Positions 33,244-44,822 of a stretch of 64,000 nt of DNA are shown here, piece after piece. The position numbers and the translations under genes are program-made. This DNA is from Sabethes cyaneus. Its lineage: Eukaryota > Arthropoda > Insecta > Diptera > Culicidae. The DNA is taken from assembly GCF_943734655.1 (NCBI RefSeq), contig NC_071355.1, positions 196,105,939 through 196,169,938 on the forward strand. The letters are read 5' to 3'. Position 1 is the first letter of the stretch, and each line of letters opens with the position of its first letter. The notes beneath the pieces were generated by a model. It had not been told where the DNA came from. It saw only the letters and a program-made list of their open reading frames with translations, and ran no database searches.

Positions 33244-33386
33244 CCTTTTGTCCAATGCTGAAAGGTGCATGAGTCGAACCAAGCTATAATCTGAGATTAT
33301 AATCGGATTCGAACCCACTACACCCGCCAGGGCATGTGGTTCGCTGGTACTTGTACCTTTGAACCATAGAGGCGCTGGACAAAAGG
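33244..33386 (-). mobile_element. SINE-like element with pol III boxes inside inverted ends
   Basis: On the minus strand, TGGTTCAAAGG (33366-33356) fits the A-box consensus TRGYNNARNGG and GGTTCGAATCC (33314-33304) is a perfect B box, about 40 nt apart. They lie between exact 11-bp inverted repeats CCTTTTGTCCA (33244-33254) and TGGACAAAAGG (33376-33386). A functional tRNA is unlikely because the T stem does not pair well. The combination of terminal inverted repeats and an internal pol III promoter is mixed between SINE and MITE. Confidence 0.5.
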
Positions 33387-33751
33387 AGACTGCAAAATCC
33401 ACTTATCAAGATAGCGACGCGTTTGGTTGGGTTATCGACACATATTGTGCCTCTTCCTACAGCAATTGCAGATTACCACCGAGCGAGAAGTTTTAATCTA
33501 ACTGATTTTTACTGACAGGACGACGACACTAGGAATTCATAGGAACGGGGCCTTCCCTCGAAAACCCACGCCGAGAATCGCGGCTAACACACGCTGACAG
33601 ACGAACAACGTCACGTGCAGTACCTTGCAAGTCGTGAGGGCCGGCATAGTGTCGTCGCATAGACGACCTCACGGGCGTCTGACCCTAAGCCCCCCCCCCC
33701 CCCGGAACTACCGTTAAGTATTACTTCGGGGGTAGGCTGTGTCTGTACACC
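33387..33751. other. GC-richer non-coding DNA
   Basis: No gene is seen. A C homopolymer of about 15 lies near 33690. The composition matches the tandem repeats that follow, so it may be part of the same unidentified repeat family. Confidence 0.4.
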
Positions 33752-34022
33752 CCGATCCGGAGATGGCGACCATCATAACGTCCACTCCTTCACATTCACC
33801 CTCGTAGGGTTCTGCCATCCTTGATGCTACTACATGCTCCTTCACCGTCCACTTTCCTTGCACCTGTCGAGACTTGTACCGATCCAGAGATGGCGACCGT
33901 CATGACTTCCATCTCCTCACGGCCACCCTCGCAGGGTTTCTTGTTGGGCTCACCACTGCTCGACCGAGTCCGCCACTGCACTTCCACGTCACCTGTCGAG
34001 ACGTGAACGGATCCAGGAATAG
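33752..34022. repeat. Two-and-a-bit tandem units of about 125-131 bp
   Basis: Units start near 33754 (CGATCCGGAGATGGCGACC), 33879 (CGATCCAGAGATGGCGACC) and 34009 (GGATCCAGGAATAGCGACC). Each contains a CACCCTCG(T/C)AGGGTT segment and ends with CACCTGTCGAGAC. The third is truncated. They resemble repeats in non-LTR 5' UTRs, but no element is identified. The open frames across them are by-products of the repeat. Confidence 0.7.
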
Positions 34023-34152
34023 CGACCAACAACACATGTTTCTGTCCAAGCATAGTTTGCTCCGTAGCGCTCGTCACTCCACCGATGCGTCTATCGAGAC
34101 AATGCTAATCGTGATTGATAGTTCGCTGGTCATTCCTCCACTTTCGTTGCAG

Positions 34153-35741
<1,589 letters not shown>

Positions 35742-35941
35742 TGAGTAATTCTCGCTGAAACAGGGCCACTGCTGACACGAGGTCTTCAAAAATTGAAACT
35801 TTTGCACATGGTTGAAAATGGTTAAAAAGTAAGAATTACACTTTTAATACCTCGAAATAGTGGACCCCTCATTCGCCAAGGAGCTTAACAGTTTCATAAA
35901 CAGTTGAATTTTGAGCAAACCATGAGATCTATATCACGTGT

Positions 35942-38129
35942 TCTTATATATAAAAATAGATTTCTGTCTGTCTGTCTGTCAGGATGTTCCTTATAGAATA
36001 AAAAATTACTGAACCAATCGGTGTGAAAATTTGCATGTAGAGGTTTTTGGGGCCAAGAAAGGTTTTAGTGATGGTTAGAGACCCCTCCCCACACTAAGAG
36101 GGGCGGCTCCCATACAAATGAAACACAAATTTCTGCATAACTCGAGAACTAATCAAGCAAACAGTACAAAATTTGGCATGTGGGTGTTTTTGGTGACAAG
36201 AATTTATTGTATGGTAAATTGAGACCCCTCCCCTCTTTAGAAGGGGAATTATGACTCCTCTCCCCTTTAAGAGGGGGGGCTTCCATACAAATGAAATACA
36301 AATTTCCTCATAACTCGAGAACTAATCAAGCAAATGGAACCAAATTTGGCATGTGAAGGTTATCGAGGGCAAGAATATTTTCTATGGTGAATTAGGACCT
36401 CTCCCCACTTTAAGAGGAGGTGCTCCTGTACAAATGAAATACAAATTTCCTCATAACTCGAGAACTAATCAAACAAATGGAACCAAATTTGGCATGTAGG
36501 TGTTTTTGGAGGCAAGAATTTTTTCTGTGATGAATTAGGACCCCTCCCCACTTTAGGAAGGGGGGGCTCCTATACAAATGAAATACAAATTTCCTCATAA
36601 CTCGAGAACTAATCAAGCAAATAGAACCAAATTTGGCATGTGGAGGTTTTTGGAGGCAAAAATATTTTCTATGGTGAATTAGGACCCCTCCCCACTTTAG
36701 GAGGGGGGGGCTCCTATACAAATGAAAAACAAATTTCCACATAGCTCGAGAACTAATCAAGAAAATGGAACCAAATTTGACATGTAAGTGGTTTTGGAGC
36801 CAAGATTTTTTCTATAGTGAATTGAGACCCCTCTCCTCTTTAGAAAGCGAGTTATGACCCAGCTCCCCTTTAAGAGGATGGGCTTCCATACAAATGAAAA
36901 GCGAATTTCCTCTTATCTCGAGAACTGATCAAGCAAATGGAACCAAATTTGGCATGTGGGGCTTTTAGGGGGTAGAAATTTTTTCTATGATGAATTAAGA
37001 CCCCTCCCCTGTTTAGGAGGGGGGGCTCCCATACAAATGAAAATAAATTTCCTTATAACTTGAGAACTAATAAAGCAAATGAAACCAAACTTGGCATGTG
37101 GGAGATTTTGGAGTCTTGAATTTATTTTATGATAGTTAGAGACCCCTCACCCCTGTGGTAGGGGGATATGGACTCTCATACAAATAAAACAGAAATTTTT
37201 GCGAAGCTCAAAAACTAATCGAACTCGAGAAATTCGAGACTCTTCCATAAAACATTAGTCAATAACAAGACCACAAAAATTATCTATAGTAACGCTAGAT
37301 AATTCAGGACGAGACGGCCACGAGTGTTGCCGGCGACCCGCCGTCGGAAGCGCCGCCCACTGGGGGGAGGCCACTCCCCGCAGAAATCACTACTGTCTAG
37401 GCTTGTTTATTTTACTAGGTCTACCTGGGTTTCCTGGAACGAGCGACAGCGAGTAAGGAGAGGATCGCGAAATGGTACTTTCCATAAAAAAGTTTTCCGT
37501 GAAATGGTACATTCCGCTTAAGGTTTTTCGCAAAATGATATTCGGCGAAATGTTGTGCAATCATGGCGAATATTACTATCCGCTTTCTGGCTATGCAATG
37601 AGGGGACAGGGGAGTTGTTTTCTACTTTATTGTGAGGAAAAATTGCAAATTTGTATATTAAACTACTCATTCCAGGTAACTAATAAGCCTTAACATAAGC
37701 AGCAAATCAGCGTATCTGGAATTTTATACTGCACGTTGTTGTATGTTAGCTTTTTGATTGCATAGGTGTTGTAAATTGGCATCCAAAATTGTACTCAGAT
37801 TCTTCGTGTCGGTAATTAGCTGTAAACTAGCATTGTCAGCACTATAAGAAGGTTATCAGTAAAGTAGCTGTATATTTTGCCAAAATAGCATTTAAGTAGC
37901 ATTTAAGGCGACTTAAATGCTTATTGGCCTGCATTTGAATAGCATTGGTGAGGCTTATTGGTTACCTGGGATGCTTTCATAGTTACGTAACTGCCAAAAC
38001 GAACCATCTAAGGTTGAACTCCTCAGAAACTTGCAAAACTCGAGATCGTGAGAAAGATCATCTGAGGTTCATGATTTATGTACAACACAGGATAATTTGT
38101 GGCAATACGAAGTTTGTCGGGTCAGCCAG
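35942..38129 (+). mobile_element. Non-autonomous Helitron (copy 2) with seven internal repeats
   Basis: It starts TCTTATATATAAAAATAG with (TGTC)n, and ends ...GTTTGTCGGGTCAGCCAG before T, a one-base change from CTAG. About seven 143-bp units lie at 36150-37080. The uninterrupted opposite arm of the fold-back element (near 38300) reads ATGTGA|TATTTCAT at the matching point, so the insertion lies between A and T without duplication, as expected for rolling-circle transposition; the A next to the left end is now T. A 657-bp segment at about 37371-38028, absent from copy 1, contains the MITE at 37671-37970. Confidence 0.85.
37671..37970. mobile_element. MITE inside Helitron copy 2
   Basis: The inverted ends TCCAGGTAACTAATAAGCCT and, read inward on the other strand from 37970, CCCAGGTAACCAATAAGCCT enclose 300 bp with further AAATGC/GCATTT inverted motifs. 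It is non-coding. A possible AT dinucleotide duplication flanks it, which is not conclusive. Confidence 0.7.
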
Positions 38130-38488
38130 TATTTCATAAATTTGCCATGAAACAACTAACAAATGGTCCGGTTATGTAAAGAAGAAGAACAGGGCTTTCA
38201 AATGGAGTAAAAAAATTTACTCCATTTAAAAAGCCCTATTTTTCTTCTTTACAGAACCGGGCCATTTGTTAGTTGTTTAATGGCAAGTTTATGAAATATC
38301 ACATGATATAGATCTCAAGGTTTGCTCAAAATTCAACTTTTTTTTGAAACTGTTAGGCCCCTTGGCAAACGAGGGGTCCACTATTTCGAGGTATTAAAAG
38401 TGTAATTCTTATTTTCTAACCATTTTCAACCAATTAAGCGCAAAAGTTCGAATATTTGAAGTGGCCCCTTTTCAGCGAGAATTACTCA

Positions 38489-41400
38489 CCTGTAAGTTCG
38501 AGTAAGATGTTATGTGATTTCGTTTTATTAAAAATCAAGTGGTTTCCAACGTTTTTTTATTTAATTTTTTCAGTAGCTTTACAAGCGACAAAATTTGACT
38601 TTAATAAACCATTGTAGAGATATGGTTGTAATTCAAAGGTCGTATAATTCCGTGCATATCAAGTTGAAAATATTTACCTAAGCCTAACCTAAAATACTAC
38701 CATTACTGTTTTATATAACGTTACTATTTGTAGGATGTCTTTCGGAAGCACAGCATCTAGTTTTAGGATATTCCTTGAATTAGTCACGGTGGTGTGACCG
38801 TATATCGAAACCGCCCGTGATTCAGTGGAATTTTCGCTTAAGCTTTCGACGACTAAGTAGTGCTTGCGCAAACACTCTGAATTAATACCGTCCGCGTCGT
38901 GCCGTATTGGGCTGAAGTCGTGAAGGTCGAGTTACCTCTGCCTCCTACTACTGTATAGAACTTCTATGGCGGACTTGATCATCCGCCAGTTATCCAGACA
39001 GTTTAGTCATTGATTCATTTGCCTATATGGAGGTCAAACTCGTATGTCTTGCGATTAATGAGTGCGTGTGTTATATATATGTAGTTTTTTTTATGACTCA
39101 AAGATAGGTTAACCTACTTTATTCCTTTAAAGAACAGTATTCATATAATCAAAAAGTAATAAGTAAACCAGAGCAAAAAATATCAGAAGGTAAAAGTCAT
39201 TTTTTAGGGAATCGAGTTCAGAAATAATTGTAAAATGTGAGAATTAGACTCTTACCCAGTGTAAATATAATATGCAAAAATAAGTTTTACGTTTAATTTG
39301 GAGTCATTGTAAAATTGGATTAAAATCCGAAAAAGTCATTTTCATTCGTTTTTAATGTCGTATAGTCAAAATAGCTTCCAGTTGGTATCTAATTTAACCA
39401 CTAAGAAAAACTCCTTTTGAGTTTTATTGGTTCTTCGATGTGCACAGTAACTGGTATCTACATATTATTTGTGATTTAGACAGAAATTTTCATAGCAACC
39501 GTAATGGGACCTTTAATGGGTACCCATGATATTTAGCTGGCGTTAAATTTTTAACGTCTTCTCCATTAATCATCGGGTGATGTGAGCACAGGCGCAGTAA
39601 AAATCATTCCCGTCACAGGCAGAGTCTGCCTCGTAAAGATGTCGTGAACGCCCTAAACAGAAAACTGTTGACATCTTTGAACTTGGCTTCTAAATCGCTC
39701 ACAATGACATCATCATCCGGGTTCTGGTAATGCCAGCATGTTGTAAGTGATTCCGGTTGTCTGCAGTGGATTTGTGTAGTTTTTTCTTGGTGGCAATGGC
39801 AATGCAAAATTTGGGATTAATTATCTTTCTGGGCAGCGTTAATCGGCCAAATGTAAGTGCGTGGGATCGACCGCGCGTCGGAAGGCGTACTAATAAGCGT
39901 CCGACTAATCGGAGGCTGTAATGAGAAGCTAATGAGGCTGCTCGCACAGTGAGTTTTCCTTAGCTGAATGGTCCAATTCACCGCTTGCGCGGCGTAATAT
40001 TGATCCGCGGAGCTAAACTCAGCGCTGATCAGTTTGAAGTTCATCGTTATTTTCCGCGCATCAGTTGATCGATGGTTATTGCTCTCAAAAACAATCTGCG
40101 AAGTCAATATTTGCTCTCTGGGGTGCATATGAAAACCATAATTGCATCATTTTGAAAATTATGTTGCCGCCAGTAAAGATCAAGGTCGGTGATGATTGAA
40201 GAGTTTCGCTTCCTGCTGCAGTTAAGTTAATTTTGTTAGTTGATCAGCTATCGGTTGGATTTCGTGCAATGGTAGATTGTTGAGAATTATCGATTTATAA
40301 TCGAAAAAAAATGATCACGAGCGAAAAGAAGCATGCAAGGTTTTGTAAGAATCAATTTATTTATGAGCATCTCATTAATAAAAAATATATCTAGCTATCT
40401 CATCTCTATTTTAGACTGAAAATTGTCAATACACACTTTCATTTTACAGCGTTCATAAAGCAACGAATTTCGAGTACAACAAAACCACTGTTCCGCTGTA
40501 ACCGAGTAAATAAAACTTCCGAAAAATCACACTTTCAGGTAAATGACATCGTCCAGCCCACGTTCTGCGTAGACGATGTCGTAAAGTGTGCAATGGTCTG
40601 ACGTTGCTTGAACTCTTGTCCGCCGCCCGAGCGAACGAACAGCAGCTAGCTAGCGCCGACGTCATCGTCGTTACAACCGGGCGGCATCCACGCAAAAAAA
40701 CCCTCAACGAGACGGAACCGGTAGAATTAGCGGACTGAAGGTGCAACCGTGAGGGGATTGCGAATATATTTAGAACCTCGTGCGCGGTGAATGAGCGTTG
40801 CAGCATATACAAAGACAAGATCCGGTTCGGAATTCTTTTGCGAGGGATCACGCTGACTCAAGCAGACGAAAAAAATCAAGCACAAAGAAGAAATACGACC
40901 GAAATAACCGGGATTCTCGCTGATTTTGGCCTTCTTTTTTTGAAGCTTTAGTTTGGTGTTATCTTTAATAGAGTCATTCTTATACTTTAAGTAAATGTGG
41001 GAGGTAAATATTCCTCAAACAATAAACGTGATGAATTGGAAGATTTGTGAATCAAAATCAGGTTTGTCCGAACTGGGGAATAATAAGTCCAAAAACTTCT
41101 ATAATCCGCGTCTTTACGGCAAAGATACAACAAGCCTATCGAATATTTCAACCCACCTACTTCGAACATGTTTTCTGTTTGTTTAGCGATGTTGAATTGT
41201 AAACAAAACATAGTCGATCGATTGTGACTGCCATCATTCGTGCGTCGGTTCTGTTTATCTGCGTATCTACCTACTATTATTATAATCTTTGCTTCTGTTG
41301 CGCAAAGCAAAGTCTAACAATATTTTACATGGCGATGACCTGGAGGGATGAGAATTTCATAACATTTGATACATGTTCATTCGAATCGAGTATGTATAAC

Positions 41401-42096
41401 CTGTTTGGATAAAATTGGTTGCACAGTAGTATTTCTCTATTCTGTTCTTCATTATCTGGTTATCACAGGAAAATGTTGGGCCATCAAATGTATTCTTACA
41501 TTTGTACGCATGTGGACATTTTTATTGCGTCTATTATGTTGATGTTTATGTCTATTATGTTTTGAAGCTTAATTTTGATATTTTCTGCAACATTGAGTAA
41601 ATGATACAATTATAGTAATTTTCCAACTATTCTCACGCTTCAATCGAGCCGACTCTTAGAACATAATTTGACATGTCAAATTACGTTTTTATCTTGTTTT
41701 GCCACTTTGCTGCAAGTTGAATTGATACAATGCTTTATCGTTAGCAAAGTAGAATTCGACATGAAGAATAATGAGAATATAAATATTAACAAGCTGTAAA
41801 AAAGGTTTTCATTACTAGATAATTGATTTGGGTATTTTTCAAAATAATCATACAGATTGGCACTCTAAAGAAAAGTCGGAAAAAATACGTTATAATTCCC
41901 CGAAATTTTTCAAACTATTTTTTTTCATGTTCCAAATCATAATCATTTTTTGATGAAAATTTCACAATAGCGTTTTTTTGTTATTCTAGAGTTCGAAAAA
42001 TTCGAATTTCATCAAAAACTACTTTTTTCCAAAATTTATATCTTTGGATCTAACACCATCGCAGAGTGAACATTCTCGCATGAAAATATAAGTATA
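38489..42096. other. No recognised gene
   Basis: AT-rich to 39540, then mixed. A GC-richer block at about 40560-40870 holds a 132-codon minus frame that lacks an ATG and matches nothing recognised; it could instead be a regulatory or untranslated region. A small palindrome, TTTGACATGTCAAA, lies near 41669. Confidence 0.4.
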
Positions 42097-42140
42097 CTAG
42101 CTGATTGCCCGATCTTACTCGGGGTGTCTGTGTCTCTCAG
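42097..42140 (-). mobile_element. 3' terminus of a different Helitron
   Basis: On the minus strand the segment reads ACACCCCGAGTAAGATCGGG, then CAATCAGCTAG before T. A CCCGA/TCGGG stem-loop lies 7-8 nt before CTAG, a typical Helitron 3' end. The 5' end was not found. The body extends rightward by an unknown length, probably into the CT-rich DNA to about 42600. Confidence 0.55.
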
Positions 42141-43217
42141 CCACAAACAACCACAAACTAAACCATTTTTCTTCATTTGAATGTGTCTGCTCCCGTTGTC
42201 AGCTCCCCTCCTGTTGTCCCGCAGCCACTTGTAAATTTGCCTTCTGTTTGGTAATCCCCAAAACCCGAGACAAAGAGCTTGTGTGCCAAGTTTGATGCAG
42301 GCCCCTGTTCAAGTGTCCCGAAGTGATGGCGGAATATACATTCATGCTCTCGTCCCTCATCCACTCCTTTTAGCTACCTCCTAGTCAGCTCCGCTTTCGG
42401 TCACGTAGCCAATTAAGAATCTGTTTGCTCTCTAAAAATCCCTATAACGGAGAGAAACAAAGTCTTTTTCCTCAGTGAGCTCCCTGAATTACATCACCTC
42501 CACAGCTCTCCCTCTATAATTCCCCGCCTTCTTGTATCCTGGCCACTGACAATAGAGATTCCCTTCAGAGCACAAAAGACACCTGAACGTATTACTCGAT
42601 TCCTTCTAACTTTGAATTAACGTGTAAGTTTAATTTTCTATCCAGCTTTCCACGAGCGATAATGGCGGTGATTGAGCACAAGTGGGCACAATCTTTTGAC
42701 ATTCATTGGAGGAGCGTCGAGTTCACCCTGAAGGAGTTAGTATGGGAACATCCATGATTGTTTGTTGTTCTAGTGTAAAAATATAAACATTGTTTAGTTT
42801 TAGCACATGAAGCGGAACATATTGCTAATTTTCCACCTTTTCGTGTGCAATCAATAATTGAACATATAAGAAGTTTTATGGATTGCGGCTTCATAGTTTG
42901 CGCATACTTCGGAAATAACGTCCAAATGCGCAACGGAAAGTTTCTTATCAGGCCGAGACGCTGGCCAACTTGGCTACAGCTCGAGCAATCTCGAGTGACG
43001 GAATTCAAACTGATGCAATAGGGTCTATGAGCCCTGAGACGAGTCGTGACAACTGGCTTCTTTGTCTTCTTGTCAGCAAACATTCGATACTTTTAACACG
43101 TTGCCTAGCAGTTTTACCAAAACAACACTGCTGAGTGTCCTTTTTGGGTTTTTTTCATGCTTGCAACGCAGACCAGTTCGGCTAATCAGCGGCTGGAAAG
43201 ACACCGTCCTTCGCATT
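42141..43217. other. Non-coding, partly Helitron-derived
   Basis: A pyrimidine-rich segment at 42160-42560 has AAGTTTGATGCAGG-like phrases common in dispersed repeats. No gene is seen. Confidence 0.35.
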
Positions 43218-43300
43218 TCGGTTCTGTATTTAGGAAATATTTCTTAGGGACTACGCATCTTCCGTCGCTGATTTATTTTTGATGGTTGTCCGGGGATACT
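43218..43300 (+). repeat. Direct repeat flanking the LINE remnant (left)
   Basis: TCTGTATTTAGGAAATATTT and, about 45 nt on, GGTTGTCCGGGGATAC recur in the same order at 44762-44820. The right copy is about 27 nt shorter in the middle. This is either a tandem duplication spread apart or two copies of one dispersed repeat. Confidence 0.55.
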
Positions 43301-43499
43301 TATTTAGTGTTCCCACGCTTTCGATGGGAAGGCGATCAACGAAAGAATGTGTCTATTGTGGATAAAGGGCCGTTTCTCCAATTACAGTATCCTCAACGTG
43401 CCACTGGCTTTAAATCCCGAATGCGTTTGGGGCAGAATACGTCCGGGGCTCGGCCATCGGTGAGATCGCTACCGCGGTACCAGGAGAGAAGCCTCGGAG

Positions 43500-44565
43500 T
43501 ATACAAAATGATTGGTTTCATTGGTAAAGCGGTGGAGAAAAAAATTGCTTGGAAAAATTAACTGAGAATTGCCACTAGGGAGAACTTTGCCAAATACCGA
43601 CGAGCAAGGAGACAGTTGTCCACGATCTTGAGGAGTAAAAAGCGCCAAAAGAAGCACAGATATCGTGATGAACTAGAATGGATTTATTAGTCGGAACCAA
43701 TGACACGCCCACGTGCCAGTTTCACGAGAAGCTGAACCAAATTTGTATGTGTAGAGGGTCGACAGGTTGAAGCAGTTCTTCTAAGAATACCTCAATGGCC
43801 AGGCGTAACGGAAGTTAACCTAGGCGGGCCCATGGAAGATATTCATGTCTCACCATTTGAGCTCCAAGAAGTCAAACAAGAAATCGGGTTGCTGAAGATC
43901 AGTAAAGACGCTGGTAAGGACTGCCTACCGGCTGAGCTTTATAAACATAGCCGGGAAACGGTGTCAACCGTTTTCACTGGGTTATTTCGAAGATATGGGA
44001 GTGGTTTGTCACATCTACAAAAAGAGCGATCGAAACGATTGCTGCAACTAACGTTCACGGTGACGAACTAGTGGTAGATGAATTAGTGTATTTGGAATCG
44101 CTGGTGACGCGAACAACAATACTAGTAAGGAGATCCAGTGACTTCCCCTACTTTGCCTTTCGCAAAGCTATGAAGCCGACAATGTTCTGAACCCTATTAG
44201 ATAGGTAGCTCTTTATGGACTTGAAGCCAGGACGTTGCACATGGAGAACATACGCGCACTTGCCGTGCCATGTTTGAGCGGAAAGTACTGTGGACGATAC
44301 TTGGCGGAGTACAAACTGAAAGCGAAGAGTGGCGGAGTCATATGAATCCCGAGCCACAGGCACTGTTTGGAGATTCATACATTTGACAAAAGTCAGTAAG
44401 CTACGATGGGTCCCAAAGTCCCAGTAAGCTACGGCCAGGTCGCAAAGTTCAAGCCGACTTGCGTGTATCGAGACGCGCAACGAATTGGCGACGAGTAGCG
44501 CACGACCAATGGAGAGAAATTTTTGATACGGCAAGAGTCACTCCGGCTCTCGGCTGGCAAAGTAA
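43500..44565 (+). pseudogene. LINE remnant with internal deletion
   Basis: Fragments in several frames: ENFAKYRRARRQLSTILRSK near 43582-43640, LKQFF and EYLNGQA near 43770-43805, VKQEIGLLKISKDAGKDCLP near 43873-43932, DELVVDELVYLESLV near 44065-44105, and the C-terminal RRATNWRRVAHDQWREIFDT near 44474-44533. The catalytic RT block between 44010 and 44055 is deleted. It resembles the antisense fragment in the hAT element at 11330-12290. It is non-functional. Confidence 0.65.
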
Positions 44566-44571
44566 ATAGTA

Positions 44572-44724
44572 GTAGCGCTTGCAAAGTTGCGTATACGATG
44601 TATTGTGTATTTATGCTACCGCTACTCGCATAATAGTTCCATCTCCATAGGAACTGGGACTGTTATGCAAATAGCGGCAGTATATACACGGAATACGTCA
44701 TATACGCAACTTAGCAAGCGCTAC
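44572..44724. mobile_element. 153-bp palindromic MITE
   Basis: Both ends read GTAGCGCTTGC inward, and the arms pair nearly throughout (AGTTGCGTATA, GTGTAT, GCATAA, GTTCC) around a centre near 44648. It is non-coding and would form a strong hairpin. No clear target duplication. Confidence 0.75.
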
Positions 44725-44759
44725 GTGAATACCCCTAGTATGTTTGCGGCGTTACTGGA

Positions 44760-44822
44760 GGCTCTGTATTTAGGAAACATTTCTTAACTTCTAATGATTG
44801 TCCGGGGATACATATTCTGCGT
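44760..44822 (+). repeat. Direct repeat flanking the LINE remnant (right)
   Basis: Partner of 43218-43300: TCTGTATTTAGGAAACATTT, then GATTGTCCGGGGATAC. Confidence 0.55.

Larger units (their letters stand above)
35742..38488. mobile_element. Fold-back element interrupted by a Helitron
   Basis: Without the Helitron at 35942-38129 this is about 560 bp forming one long imperfect hairpin. The ends TGAGTAATTCTCGCTGAAA (35742) and TTTCAGCGAGAATTACTCA (ending 38488) pair, and the complementarity continues through ATACCTCGAAATAGTGGACC, AACAACTAACAAATGG and AGGGCTTT to a centre near 38213. A diverged single arm of the same family lies at 47288-47545. It is non-coding. The target duplication is unclear. 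Confidence 0.85.

Noticed and set aside
33244..33386. Functional tRNA gene (minus strand)
   Set aside because: A and B boxes are good, but the T stem and acceptor do not pair and the unit has inverted-repeat ends.
40453..40851. 132-codon minus-strand protein
   Set aside because: It lacks an ATG start and family resemblance; the GC-richer block may be regulatory instead.
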